Positions 32,880 through 42,365 of a DNA stretch of 64,000 nucleotides are shown piece after piece. The notes under the pieces are model-generated. The model was not told where the DNA came from. It was given only the letters and a program-made list of their open reading frames with translations, and did no database searches. Within the stretch, counting starts at the first letter, position 1. Each line of letters opens with the position of its first letter. Source of the DNA: Fluviicola sp. (lineage in GTDB: Bacteria > Bacteroidota > Bacteroidia > Flavobacteriales_D > Crocinitomicaceae). The stretch lies in NCBI RefSeq assembly GCF_029266855.1, contig NZ_JAQSWB010000002.1, positions 480,106 to 544,105 on the forward strand, in the 5' to 3' direction. The position numbers and the translations under genes are program-made.

Positions 32880-35510
32880 ATGGAAATTAAAAACATACAA
32901 GTAATGAGAGGGCCAAATTACTGGTCGAATTACAGGCAGAAACTGATCGTGATGAAACTTGATCTGGGAAAGTACGAAGAGCTTCCAACAGACAAGATCC
33001 CGAATTTTTATGAACGAATCATGCGCGCACTTCCGTCTTTATATGAACACAGATGTTCGGAGGGAAAAGAAGGTGGATTATGTGAGAGAATGCAGGAAGG
33101 AACCTGGCTTGGACACGTTATTGAGCATGTGGCGCTTGAATTGCAGGTGCTTGCAGGAATGGACTGCGGATATGGGAGAACACGGTCTACCGGAGAATAT
33201 GGGGTGTATAAAGTGGTTTTTTCTTACTTGTCGGAAGAAGCAGGATTGCACGCAGGAAAAGCTGCAGTGGAATTCGTTGAAGCAATTGCGGAGAAAAAGC
33301 CTTATGATATTAAGAGTGTCATTGAAACCCTGAAAGAGATCTGGGCCGACGAAATGCCTGGTCCGAGTACCCAAACGATCCTGGATGAAGCGATCCGGAG
33401 AAATATTCCTGTAACACGTTTGGATGACGATTCGCTTTATATGTTGGGTTATGGAAAGAACCAGCAGTTGTTTCGTGCTACGGTAATGGGAACTACTAAT
33501 AACCTGGCGGTGGAATCCGTAGCATGTAAGTGGTTCACAAAGAACATGCTTCACAAAGCAGGAGTATCGGTTCCGAAAGGTGTAACTGTCAGAAATAAAA
33601 CGGAATTGGAAGAGGCCATGGAAGAGATCCCATTTCCATGGGTGATCAAACCGATAGACGGAAACCATGGAAGAGGAATTACCGCAAACATCAGAAACAG
33701 GGAAGCAGTACTTAAAGCAGCAAACCAGGCATGGAAAGTATCCGATAAGATCATTGTGGAAGAATATGTAGAAGGTTCGGATTACCGTTTCCTGGTAATT
33801 AACTACAAACTCATTGCCGTTGCGAAACGCACTCCGGCTTGTGTTACCGGAAACGGAAAATTGACGATACGTGAATTGATCGCTAAAGAAAATGAAAATC
33901 CGAAGCGTGGATCAGGACACGAGAAAGTGCTCACTAAAATTAAAATAGATTACGATACGAAAGGTCTTCTTAAAGAAGCGGGATTGACTTTAGATGATGT
34001 TTTGCCACTGGGGAAAGAATTACAGCTGAAAAAAACGGCTAATCTTTCAACTGGCGGAACATCTACGGATGTTACGGATAATGTTCATCCTTACAATGTT
34101 TTTCTTGCCGAACGCATTGCACGTCTTTTCCAATTGGATGTCTGCGGAATTGATATTATGGCGAAAGATGTAGCTTACCCGGTCCAAAGAGGAAACGGAG
34201 CGATTATTGAAGTGAATGCAGGTCCCGGATTCAGAATGCACACACATCCTTCGAACGGCACGGCACGCGATGTCGCAAAACCGGTGATCGATATGCTCTT
34301 CCCCAATGGCAGTAACGGAAGAATTCCGATTGTAGCCGTTACGGGAACCAACGGTAAGACAACAACAACCCGCTTAATAGCGCACATCGCACAGAAGTCA
34401 GGAAAAAATGTTGGATACACCACAACAGAAGGAATCTATATTAACGGTCATACGATCTTGGAAGGTGATTGCAGTGGTCCGCAAAGTGCACGGACAATTC
34501 TTGCCGATCCGATCGTTGATTACGCGGTGCTTGAATGTGCGCGTGGAGGAATTCTCCGCTCAGGATTGGCTTTCAACGAATGTGACATCAGTATTGTTAC
34601 CAATGTTACTGAAGACCACCTGGGCTTGGGAGATATTCACACCCTTGAAGATCTGGCACAAGTCAAAGAAGTTGTTCCGAGAAGTACTTCGGACGATGGG
34701 TATGCAATCTTGAATGCGGATGATGACCTAGTTTACGGGATGCGTAAAGCGGTATCCTCCCATGTGATATTATTCAGTATGGACAGTGCGAATGAGCGGG
34801 TTGAGAATCACTGCAACAATGGTGGAATGGCAGTTTTTGTCCAAGACGGATTTTTTGTGGTGAAGAACGGGGAAACCGTGATCAGAATATTGGCTGTTAA
34901 CCGTGTTCCGATCACTTATGGAGGTAAAGCAGAGTTTATGATCGCTAATGTTTTACCTGCAATTGCTGCCGGAATTGTTTCCGGATTTACAATTGAAGAT
35001 ATCCGAACGGGATTGGCCTCTTTTATTCCTTCTCCTGAAATGACACCGGGAAGAATGAATCTTTTTGAGTTTGCTCATTGCCAACTGATGCTTGATTATG
35101 CGCACAATGCTTCCGGTTTTGATGGTATTCAAAAATACATGGAGAATGTTGATGCTTCTTCTAAGATCTGTATTATCGGGGCCACAGGAGATCGCCGGGA
35201 TATGGATATCCGGAACCTGGGGAAATATGCGGCTTCTATTTTCGATGAGATCATTATCCGTCATGATAAGGATAACAGGGGAAGACCGAATGAGGAAATG
35301 ACGCAGCTGATCATGGAAGGGATTCATTCTACGAATAAGAATCCGCGCGTGGAAGTGATTTCCGATGAGGCGGCAGCGATCGAGTTTGCAGTTAGACATG
35401 CACCACAGGAAGCCTTCATTTTTGTGTGTGCCGATCACGTGAAGCATTCCATTGAGTTGGTAAGAAAACTCCAGGATAAACTGCTTTACTCGATGTCGAA
35501 AGTGTCCTAA
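32880..35510 (+). CDS. cphA: cyanophycin synthetase
   Basis: 876 residues, the normal CphA1 length. The N-terminal domain (1-160: GPNYWSNYRQKLIVMKLDLG, GTWLGHVIEHVALELQVLAG) is followed by an ATP-grasp domain (about 210-470, KPIDGNHGRGITANI). The Mur-ligase-like domain has P-loop GTNGKTTTTRLI near residue 487 and ends at about 870. It builds the multi-Arg-poly-Asp polymer: one ATP site adds Asp to the backbone and the other adds Arg to each side chain. It is a cytoplasmic nitrogen and carbon store. First gene of an operon with cyanophycinase and isoaspartyl peptidase, under regulon promoter g. Confidence 0.96.
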   Translation: MEIKNIQVMRGPNYWSNYRQKLIVMKLDLGKYEELPTDKIPNFYERIMRALPSLYEHRCSEGKEGGLCERMQEGTWLGHVIEHVALELQVLAGMDCGYGRTRSTGEYGVYKVVFSYLSEEAGLHAGKAAVEFVEAIAEKKPYDIKSVIETLKEIWADEMPGPSTQTILDEAIRRNIPVTRLDDDSLYMLGYGKNQQLFRATVMGTTNNLAVESVACKWFTKNMLHKAGVSVPKGVTVRNKTELEEAMEEIPFPWVIKPIDGNHGRGITANIRNREAVLKAANQAWKVSDKIIVEEYVEGSDYRFLVINYKLIAVAKRTPACVTGNGKLTIRELIAKENENPKRGSGHEKVLTKIKIDYDTKGLLKEAGLTLDDVLPLGKELQLKKTANLSTGGTSTDVTDNVHPYNVFLAERIARLFQLDVCGIDIMAKDVAYPVQRGNGAIIEVNAGPGFRMHTHPSNGTARDVAKPVIDMLFPNGSNGRIPIVAVTGTNGKTTTTRLIAHIAQKSGKNVGYTTTEGIYINGHTILEGDCSGPQSARTILADPIVDYAVLECARGGILRSGLAFNECDISIVTNVTEDHLGLGDIHTLEDLAQVKEVVPRSTSDDGYAILNADDDLVYGMRKAVSSHVILFSMDSANERVENHCNNGGMAVFVQDGFFVVKNGETVIRILAVNRVPITYGGKAEFMIANVLPAIAAGIVSGFTIEDIRTGLASFIPSPEMTPGRMNLFEFAHCQLMLDYAHNASGFDGIQKYMENVDASSKICIIGATGDRRDMDIRNLGKYAASIFDEIIIRHDKDNRGRPNEEMTQLIMEGIHSTNKNPRVEVISDEAAAIEFAVRHAPQEAFIFVCADHVKHSIELVRKLQDKLLYSMSKVS

Positions 35511-35527
35511 TTTAAAAAATACCACAC

Positions 35528-36391
35528 ATGTTAAACAAAGGCAGACTTTTATTAATCGGAGGCGGTGAAGATAAAGGGGAGAACCAGGTTCCCATCGCAG
35601 CCCATAACAAACAGTTTGTGCACCTGGAAATTTTAAAAGAATTGGTTTATGAGAAATCAATGGACGGGCGGATCGAAGTAATTACCACTGCAACCGGTGT
35701 TCCATTGGAAGTTCAGGCAATTTATGAGAAAGCGTTTAAGAAAGTAGGTTATACAAACGTGGGATTTATGGATATCCAAAGCATATCCGATGCCAAAAAT
35801 GAGCACTACCTGGAACGGGTGAACAAAGCGGATACTATTCTGTTTTCAGGAGGAGACCAGTTCAAAATAGCGACGATCATCGGTGGTTCGCCAATTGCTG
35901 AGGCAATTTCCAGGAGATACCGTCACGATTCGAAATTTACTGTTGCCGGGACAAGTGCCGGGGCAATGGTGATGTCGAAGCTGATGATCCAAAGCGGGGG
36001 AACGAATGAGGCGCTGATCGATTATGATCTCCGGATCAGTTCCGGACTGGGTTTGATCCACGATTGTATCATTGATACTCATTTTATCAGTAGGGGCCGT
36101 TTTGGAAGACTGGCACATGCGGTCATCACAAATTCCGGTCAGCTTGGTATCGGATTGGGTGAAGACACGGCATTGCTCATACGAAAAGGCCGTAAAGCCA
36201 GATGCCTGGGCTCTGGAATGGTAGTCATTATTGATGCCCGGCATATTGAACAGACAAATGTAAGTCATGTGGAAAAAGGTGACCCGATCTATGTGGATAA
36301 CCTGCGGGTGCATTTGTTGGTGAGGAATTGTGAGTTTAATATTCACACCTGTAAATTAAGTTACACGAATTTTAAGACCGAAGATGAATAA
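35528..36391 (+). CDS. cphB: cyanophycinase, copy 2
   Basis: A 287-residue protein. The nucleophile Ser143 is in AGTSAGAM, with FSGGDQFKIATIIGGS and GLGLIHDCIIDTHFISRGRF as in copy 1. Compared with copy 1 it starts four residues later and has different loop residues, so it is a diverged duplicate rather than a recent copy. It begins 17 nt after cphA and overlaps the next gene by 8 nt. Synthesis and breakdown enzymes on one mRNA implies turnover control at the enzyme level. Confidence 0.9.
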   Translation: MLNKGRLLLIGGGEDKGENQVPIAAHNKQFVHLEILKELVYEKSMDGRIEVITTATGVPLEVQAIYEKAFKKVGYTNVGFMDIQSISDAKNEHYLERVNKADTILFSGGDQFKIATIIGGSPIAEAISRRYRHDSKFTVAGTSAGAMVMSKLMIQSGGTNEALIDYDLRISSGLGLIHDCIIDTHFISRGRFGRLAHAVITNSGQLGIGLGEDTALLIRKGRKARCLGSGMVVIIDARHIEQTNVSHVEKGDPIYVDNLRVHLLVRNCEFNIHTCKLSYTNFKTEDE

Positions 36392-37283
36392 GATCGCAAT
36401 AGCTATACACGGCGGAGCCGGACAAAACAGCAAATTCATTGAAGCCAATTACAAAGGTTATATGGAAGGACTTAAAACTGCTGTTGAGCACGGACATGAA
36501 TTACTCATCAATGGAGCTTCGGCTCTTGATGTAGTAGAAGCAACGGTTCGCATCCTGGAAGATAACCCTTTGTTTAATGCAGGCAAAGGTTCTGCTTTAA
36601 ACAGTGAAGGAATGGTTGAAATGGATGCGGCGATCATGGACGGACATCTGCTTGCTGCAGGAGCCGTTTCAATGGTCACTCAGGTAAAAAATCCGATCTC
36701 ACTCGCAAGGAAAGTAATGAGCAATACGAAACATGTGCATATTGCCGGATACGGAGCATTAAAACTAGCTGAATTGAATTCACTTGAATTAATGCCGAAT
36801 GACTATTTCATTGTAGAAAGACAGATCAATGAACTGAAAGAAGAAAAAAGCTACGGACACGGCACAGTCGGATGTGTAGCCTTAGATTCCAGGGGAAATA
36901 TGGCTTCTGCTACTTCCACCGGCGGATTGTCGAATAGTTTACCGGGACGCGTCGGGGACAGTTGTATGATCGGGGCCGGCTGTTATGCGAATGCTCATTG
37001 CGCTTCTTCTTGTACCGGCGACGGTGAATTGATCATTATCAATGTAATTGCACATAAAGTTGCAGCATTGCTGGAGCTAAAAGGAATGCCATTACAGGAA
37101 GCCTGCGATTATGTGATCCGGAACCTTGAAAATCCGATCAACGGGGATGTAGGAATGATTAGCGTCGATGTAAATGGAAATATAGGGTTTTCATTCAATT
37201 GTGACCGGATGCACCGTGCAAGTATTGATCATACAGGGGAACTGGTGGTAGATATTTATCAAACCGGCCATTCAATGAAATAA
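36384..37283 (+). CDS. isoaspartyl peptidase / L-asparaginase (Ntn hydrolase), copy 2
   Basis: A 299-residue protein with opening IAIAIHGGAGQ. The nucleophile is the Thr of GHGTVGCVALD, with STGGLSNSLPGRVGDS and GDGELIIINV in the active site. Overlaps the cyanophycinase gene by 8 nt (ATGAATAA), so the two are translationally coupled. It should hydrolyse the beta-Asp-Arg product. The gene order here is cyanophycinase then peptidase; in the 29-30.8 kb unit it is the reverse. Confidence 0.88.
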   Translation: MNKIAIAIHGGAGQNSKFIEANYKGYMEGLKTAVEHGHELLINGASALDVVEATVRILEDNPLFNAGKGSALNSEGMVEMDAAIMDGHLLAAGAVSMVTQVKNPISLARKVMSNTKHVHIAGYGALKLAELNSLELMPNDYFIVERQINELKEEKSYGHGTVGCVALDSRGNMASATSTGGLSNSLPGRVGDSCMIGAGCYANAHCASSCTGDGELIIINVIAHKVAALLELKGMPLQEACDYVIRNLENPINGDVGMISVDVNGNIGFSFNCDRMHRASIDHTGELVVDIYQTGHSMK

Positions 37284-37311
37284 TTAATTATAACTAATAA
37301 AAATAACTGGT

Positions 37312-38121
37312 ATGGAAACAAATCAGACAGTACTTATTACCGGAGCCACCAGTGGAATAGGAAAGGAACTTGCGCTTTTGTTTGCAAAGGAGGGCTACAA
37401 GCTGGTTATTGTTGCGCGCAACAAACAAAAACTGGAGGATACAGCAGATTTACTTAAAGAAAATGGTGCTCCACAGGTAACCCCGGTCTCATGTGATCTT
37501 TCCGTAGCCGGAAATGCCCAGCGCTTGTATGAAGAGATCCGGGAAAGGAATATTACGGTTAACATACTGGTTAACGATGCAGGAGCAGGAGAACATGGCC
37601 CTTTCAAAGAAACATCCCTTGAAGAAGAATTGGCTATCATCCAGCTGAATGTGGCATCGCTTGTGCATTTGACCAAACTGTATATGCGGGAAATGGTCGA
37701 ACGGAATGAAGGGCGGATTTTACAGCTCGCTTCAATTGCTTCCTACCAGCCCACGCCTTTACTGGCTGTTTATGCGGCAACAAAAGCTTTTGTACTGTCT
37801 TTTACCGATGCATTGATCAATGAATTGAAAGATACGAATGTTACCATGACAGCATTGATTCCAGGCCCGACCCATACAGAATTCTTTGTCCGCGCACATG
37901 CAGAAAATGTCAAAGCAACTGAAAATATGGAAGAGCCGGATGTTGTTGCAAAGATCGGATTTGAAGCATTGATGAGCGGGAAACCACATGCGATTGCTCC
38001 GGGTATGACTTCACAGATCGTGATGAGTTCACTGATGAATAATCAACAGGTAGCAGCAATGGCGCGTAAACAGATGGAGGAAAAAGAAGTTCCCTCGGAA
38101 GATGGTTCTACACAAATTTGA
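37312..38121 (+). CDS. classical short-chain dehydrogenase/reductase
   Basis: A 269-residue protein with nucleotide loop GATSGIGKE, NDAGAG, the Ser in LQLASIASYQP, and the catalytic YAATK (YxxxK). Family relatives are annotated DltE/YqjQ-like. The substrate is unknown. It begins 28 nt after the isoaspartyl peptidase with no terminator between, so it may be the last gene of the cphA operon. An inverted repeat CCCGATAT / ATATCGGG (38139-38182, 28-nt loop) follows and might end the transcript. Confidence 0.85.
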   Translation: METNQTVLITGATSGIGKELALLFAKEGYKLVIVARNKQKLEDTADLLKENGAPQVTPVSCDLSVAGNAQRLYEEIRERNITVNILVNDAGAGEHGPFKETSLEEELAIIQLNVASLVHLTKLYMREMVERNEGRILQLASIASYQPTPLLAVYAATKAFVLSFTDALINELKDTNVTMTALIPGPTHTEFFVRAHAENVKATENMEEPDVVAKIGFEALMSGKPHAIAPGMTSQIVMSSLMNNQQVAAMARKQMEEKEVPSEDGSTQI

Positions 38122-38262
38122 TATAAATAATATCGTATCCCGATATTCAGAAGGAATTGGAACTGACAGCGGTGATATCGGGTTTAGGTGGAGTTTTCAC
38201 AATAATTAACCCCGTGACTTTTCGAAATGGATTAACTTGAAGAGTAAACAATACCCTCGCGT

Positions 38263-39042
38263 ATGAAAGCAATCTGGAAAGGGGCGATCAGTTTCGGGCT
38301 GGTCAATATTCCCGTAAAATTATACAGTGCAACGCAGCAAAGTTCACTGGACCTGGATATGGTCGATCCGCGCGATATGAGCCACATCAGGTTCAAGCGG
38401 ATCAATGAAGATACGGGGAAGGAAGTGTCATGGGAACACATTGCCAAAGCCTATAAGCTGAAAGAGCAGTATGTGCTGCTGGAGCCCGAGGATTTTGAAG
38501 CTGCCGCCCCGGAGAAAAGCAAGATCATTCAGGTAGACCATTTCGTGGATGAAAGTGATATCGATACGATCTTTTTTGAGAATTCATATTATGTGGAACC
38601 TGAAAAGTCGGGAGTCAAGGCTTATGCACTGATGCGGGAAGCACTTGCCAAATCCAAAAAGGTGGGAATAGCGCAATTCGTTTTACGCACGGCAGAAGCA
38701 TTAACTGTTTTGAAACCCCGCGGAAATGTACTGGTACTGAGTAAGATCCGTTTTGCACAAGAAATCCGCGATACCGACGAATTGAAATTACCGGCAGCTT
38801 CGGAAGTAAAACCAGCAGAATTGAAAATGGCTATGGCCCTGATCAAACAATATACAACGCCTTTCAGTATTGATAAGTTCAAAGATGAATACGCAGCATC
38901 ACTTCTGAAGATCATTAAAGCCAAGGCAAAAGGCAAAAAATCCAAAGTCCCTGCCATGCGGGTTGTTCACAGTAAATCGAAAGACCTGATGGAACAATTA
39001 AAGGCCAGTTTGCAGAAAAGTAGTAAATCAAAAGCATCCTGA
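38263..39042 (+). CDS. ku: bacterial Ku DNA end-binding protein
   Basis: A 259-residue Ku core protein: MKAIWKGAISFGLVNIPVKL start, RIKFKRI-type segment, and FFENSYYVEPEKSGVKAYAL. A Lys-rich C-terminal tail (KAKAKGKKSKVPAMR, SLQKSSKSKAS) follows, typical of Ku that recruits LigD. It forms a homodimer ring on broken DNA ends. Followed after 2 nt by ligD. A TAACTTGA box 23 nt upstream could be its promoter. Confidence 0.95.
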   Translation: MKAIWKGAISFGLVNIPVKLYSATQQSSLDLDMVDPRDMSHIRFKRINEDTGKEVSWEHIAKAYKLKEQYVLLEPEDFEAAAPEKSKIIQVDHFVDESDIDTIFFENSYYVEPEKSGVKAYALMREALAKSKKVGIAQFVLRTAEALTVLKPRGNVLVLSKIRFAQEIRDTDELKLPAASEVKPAELKMAMALIKQYTTPFSIDKFKDEYAASLLKIIKAKAKGKKSKVPAMRVVHSKSKDLMEQLKASLQKSSKSKAS

Positions 39043-39044
39043 TT

Positions 39045-41663
39045 ATGGCATTGGAACGTTATCGAGAAAAACGAAATTTCGGGGAGACTCCCGAACCTTC
39101 GAGCGGAAAGGAAAAATCATCGGCGAAACTCACATTCGTTGTCCAGCGGCACGATGCGTCTCATTTACATTACGATTTCCGCCTGGAAATGGACGGCGTA
39201 CTAAAAAGCTGGGCAGTTCCCAAAGGCCCGTCGATGAAAGCAGGAGAAAGGCGGCTGGCAGTTCATGTTGAAGATCATCCCTTGGCTTACGGTAAATTTT
39301 ACGGAGAGATTCCCGAAGGAAATTACGGGGCGGGAATTGTGGATATTTGGGATAATGGAACCTATGTGCCACTTGAACCTGAGAAAGGTAAATCTGACGA
39401 AAAGTTATTCCTGCATCAGTATTACAAAGGCGATCTGAAGTTTATACTAAAGGGGAAACACCTGAAAGGAGCTTTTGCATTGGTGCGTATGAATGACGGT
39501 ACGGATAAGAACTGGCTCCTGATCAAGAAATCCGACGAGTACGCCGTAAAAAGCTATAATATTGCTTCAATCGACCCGATTAAGCCTTATCATAAAAAGA
39601 AACCCGCTGCATCAAAGAATCAAAAATCAGAAGCGCCGAAAAAGAAAGAAACGAAGGATAATCTTGGCCTGGAAACAGAAGCGGAACCGGATCTTCCGAA
39701 GACAGCGATCAATCAGGCCTGGATTAAACTCAAAAAACCGATGCTCGCAACACTGGCTGAATCTCACAATGATCATCCGGATTGGTTGTATGAACCCAAG
39801 TACGACGGATATCGTGCGATTACAAAGATCAGTGGGGGAAAGGTGGAGATCGTTTCGCGCAACGGGAATTCATTTAATAAGCAATACGAAAGCCTGATCC
39901 CCGAATTGGAAAAGTTCGAGGACGACCTGATCCTGGACGGTGAAATCGTGATCGAAGACAAAAAGGGAATCAGTAATTTTCAATTGCTCCAGAACTACAT
40001 CAAGACACGCAATGGCATTTTGCGTTATTATGTATTCGATATTTTGTACCTCAACGGATATCCTGTCACACAGCTGCCACTAATCCAGCGAAAGGAACTT
40101 CTGGATGCTGTTTTTGCAAAAGTAAAACTCACCAACGTGCAGCCGTCACCGCTTGTAGCGGAACACGGTAAGGAATTGATGGGACGCCTCACAAAACTGG
40201 GATATGAAGGAGTAATAGCCAAGGAGAGCAATAGCCCGTATTTTCCGGGTTTGCGTTCCGATTCCTGGCTGAAGCTTAAAACCCGTCAATCACTGGAGGC
40301 CATTATCTGCGGGTACACCGCTCCTCAAAACAGCAGGAAATTCTTCGGTTCATTGATCCTTGGAATTCACGACAAAGGAAAGTTGGTGTACATCGGCAAT
40401 TGTGGAACAGGATTTACCGAAACCTCTTTAAGGGAACTGCACGAGCAATTTGAGAAACTGAAAACGGCAAAAAGTCCCTTTGATGTGACGCTGAAAATGA
40501 CTCGTCAAAAAGGAAAACCGACATGGATGAAACCGGAATTGGTTTGCAATGTGGAATTTGCTAATTGGACAGATGATAAACATTTACGCGTTCCTGTTTT
40601 TATGGGACTGAGAATAGATAAAAAAGCAGTGGAAGTGATGAAAAATAACGATACAAAACCCGATTCCAAACCGAGGATGGAAAAAACGAAGACGGAGGAA
40701 ACCGGCCGTGCAGCTAAAAAAGCCTCTTCCAAAATCCAGAAATACGAAGAGAATGATACAGAACTGAAGATCAATGGCAAAGTGCTGAAGATCACCAACA
40801 GGAATAAAGTATATTTCCCGGAAAGTGATATAACGAAAGGTGAGATCATCGATTATTACCGTAAGATCAGCAAGTTTATACTTCCTTATCTGAAAAACCG
40901 TCCCGAATCACTCAACCGCCACCCGAATGGAATTACGAAATCCGGTTTCTATCAAAAAGATATGGATACCACGCAGATCCCCGAATGGGTTCGCACCGAA
41001 AAACAATATTCGAAATCGAACGCCGAATATTTGGATTACCTCATCTGCGACAACGAAGCCACTTTGGTTTATATGGCGAACCTGGGTTGTATTGAGATCA
41101 ATCCGTGGCACAGTACATATGACAAACCTGATTACCCGGATTACATGATCATGGACCTGGATCCCGGTGAGATCGGGTTTAAAGAAGTGGTCAGAACGGC
41201 TTTGAAGATCCGGGATGTCTGCACCGAAATCGGGATCACTACATTTTGTAAAACCAGTGGAGCAACGGGACTGCATGTATATATTCCCCTGAAAAAACGG
41301 TATACCTACGACGAGATCAAACTCTTCGGGGAATTGCTCGCAACCGCAGTTCAGCAGCAACTTCCCGACACTACGAGTATTGAACGCACTGTTTCAAAAC
41401 GGACAGATAAGATCTACATTGACTTCCTTCAAAACCGCAAGGGACAAACCATCGCAGCAGCCTACAGTGTTCGACCGAAGCCTGGGGCCACCGTTTCCAC
41501 CCCGCTAGAATGGACGGAAGTCAACGAACGCCTGGATCCGAAGGCTTTCACTATCTACACCATCTTTGATCGCCTGGAAGAAAAAGGAGATCTCTGGAAA
41601 GGTGTTTTAGGCAAAGGGGCCGATATTGGGAAAGCATTGGAGAGGTTGGAAGGGATGATTTAA
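39045..41663 (+). CDS. ligD: multidomain NHEJ DNA ligase LigD
   Basis: 872 residues in the order phosphoesterase-ligase-polymerase. The 3'-phosphoesterase domain (about 25-165) has RHDASHLHYDFRLEMDG. The ATP-dependent ligase domain (about 230-525) has the adenylated Lys252 in YEPKYDGYRA, plus DGEIVIED. A charged linker (about 530-570) follows, then the primase-polymerase domain (about 575-870) with DLDPGE metal ligands and SGATGLHVYIPL. With Ku it trims, fills and joins double-strand breaks without a template, as needed in non-growing cells. Next to the cyanophycin/stress cluster it fits a dormancy or starvation role. Confidence 0.96.
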   Translation: MALERYREKRNFGETPEPSSGKEKSSAKLTFVVQRHDASHLHYDFRLEMDGVLKSWAVPKGPSMKAGERRLAVHVEDHPLAYGKFYGEIPEGNYGAGIVDIWDNGTYVPLEPEKGKSDEKLFLHQYYKGDLKFILKGKHLKGAFALVRMNDGTDKNWLLIKKSDEYAVKSYNIASIDPIKPYHKKKPAASKNQKSEAPKKKETKDNLGLETEAEPDLPKTAINQAWIKLKKPMLATLAESHNDHPDWLYEPKYDGYRAITKISGGKVEIVSRNGNSFNKQYESLIPELEKFEDDLILDGEIVIEDKKGISNFQLLQNYIKTRNGILRYYVFDILYLNGYPVTQLPLIQRKELLDAVFAKVKLTNVQPSPLVAEHGKELMGRLTKLGYEGVIAKESNSPYFPGLRSDSWLKLKTRQSLEAIICGYTAPQNSRKFFGSLILGIHDKGKLVYIGNCGTGFTETSLRELHEQFEKLKTAKSPFDVTLKMTRQKGKPTWMKPELVCNVEFANWTDDKHLRVPVFMGLRIDKKAVEVMKNNDTKPDSKPRMEKTKTEETGRAAKKASSKIQKYEENDTELKINGKVLKITNRNKVYFPESDITKGEIIDYYRKISKFILPYLKNRPESLNRHPNGITKSGFYQKDMDTTQIPEWVRTEKQYSKSNAEYLDYLICDNEATLVYMANLGCIEINPWHSTYDKPDYPDYMIMDLDPGEIGFKEVVRTALKIRDVCTEIGITTFCKTSGATGLHVYIPLKKRYTYDEIKLFGELLATAVQQQLPDTTSIERTVSKRTDKIYIDFLQNRKGQTIAAAYSVRPKPGATVSTPLEWTEVNERLDPKAFTIYTIFDRLEEKGDLWKGVLGKGADIGKALERLEGMI

Positions 41664-41710
41664 TTCAAATGCTAAACAGGAAGTTTATTTCGTTTTCAAA
41701 TATCTAAAGA

Positions 41711-42190
41711 TCAGTGTCTTGAAGTTCCAAGATGTTTCCCTTCAATAATGCGTTCTACGTGTTCGATTTCTTCTTCTGTTCCGTTGTAGAGCATGAGGAA
41801 ACGGCCTTCTTTCAGATGCTGTTCGTAGGAAATGTGGTCTTCCTTTACGCCCAATTCTACAAGGATCGTTGTCAATCCCCCAGTAACGACACCAAGCTGG
41901 AGACCTGCAAGTGCACCTACAACTGCTCCGGCTCCGAATAAAACTCCCAGGCCGGGAATAGCAAACATACCGACTCCGGTGAGCAGGCCAAGTGTAGTAC
42001 CTAGCACCGTACCGACAGCAACAGGTGCTGCAACTATAGCATTGTTGGATTTTACGTGGATGTTATCGTCGATCACTTCTGCGTGACCAACGAGTGAAAC
42101 CTTTGACATATCCACACCGCTTTCGCGAAGTGCTTCCAGTGCTTTCAAGGCCTCATCATGTGAATCGAAGACGGAAATACTTTTTTTCAT
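41711..42190 (-). CDS. YflT-like general stress protein with glycine-rich membrane hairpin
   Basis: 159 residues from ATG 42190; the TTG at 42199 gives only three more. The N-terminus (KKSISVFDSHDEALKALEAL and the SKVSLVGH motif) is that of the general stress protein 17M / YflT domain. The centre (about 55-105) is one long Gly/Ala/Val stretch (PVAVGTVLGTTLGLLTGVGM, IPGLGVLFGAGAVVGALAGL) that can form a membrane hairpin. The C-terminus returns to a soluble alpha/beta segment (DHISYEQHLKEGRFLMLYNG). Convergent with ligD. Confidence 0.75.
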   Translation of the reverse strand: MKKSISVFDSHDEALKALEALRESGVDMSKVSLVGHAEVIDDNIHVKSNNAIVAAPVAVGTVLGTTLGLLTGVGMFAIPGLGVLFGAGAVVGALAGLQLGVVTGGLTTILVELGVKEDHISYEQHLKEGRFLMLYNGTEEEIEHVERIIEGKHLGTSRH

Positions 42191-42315
42191 GACGTTCAAA
42201 ATTAATCGCTTACACCTTGTAATTTACGCCAATTTGAGATGGGGAAGGGATAATGTTTGTTAAAGAGTATTCGCCTCTGTGGGGTTGGAGATTCGGAGCT
42301 TATTTAAAAAATAAA

Positions 42316-42338
42316 GCGCAGGATATTTCATCCTGCGC
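42316..42338 (-). terminator. terminator of the T9SS protein gene
   Basis: GCGCAGGA (42316-42323) and TCCTGCGC (42331-42338) form an 8-bp perfect stem; on the minus strand it is followed by TTTATTTTTT. It lies 28 nt after the stop of the next gene. Confidence 0.8.
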
Positions 42339-42365
42339 AGTGATTTAATTTAGATGAGCCGGATT

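Noticed and set aside
33078..33668. Long minus-strand open frame inside the cphA region
   Set aside because: Lies wholly within the cphA coding frame, has no family pattern and is Cys/His/Phe-rich as expected for an antisense shadow.
34953..35660. Minus-strand open frame across the cphA / cphB junction
   Set aside because: Antisense to two well-supported genes with no recognisable domain.
35846..36346. Minus-strand frame antisense to the second cyanophycinase gene
   Set aside because: No motif; it has a counterpart antisense to the first copy only because the plus-strand genes are homologous.
38139..38182. Inverted repeat CCCGATAT / ATATCGGG as an operator
   Set aside because: The 28-nt loop is too long for a usual dimer site and there is no T-run for a strong terminator; only mentioned with the SDR gene.
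42200..42240. Possible minus-strand regulon promoter before the YflT-like gene (CTTACA near 42208)
   Set aside because: The ATTTRCAT part is not at the required 14-nt distance, so it does not fit the rigid spacing of the nine accepted sites.
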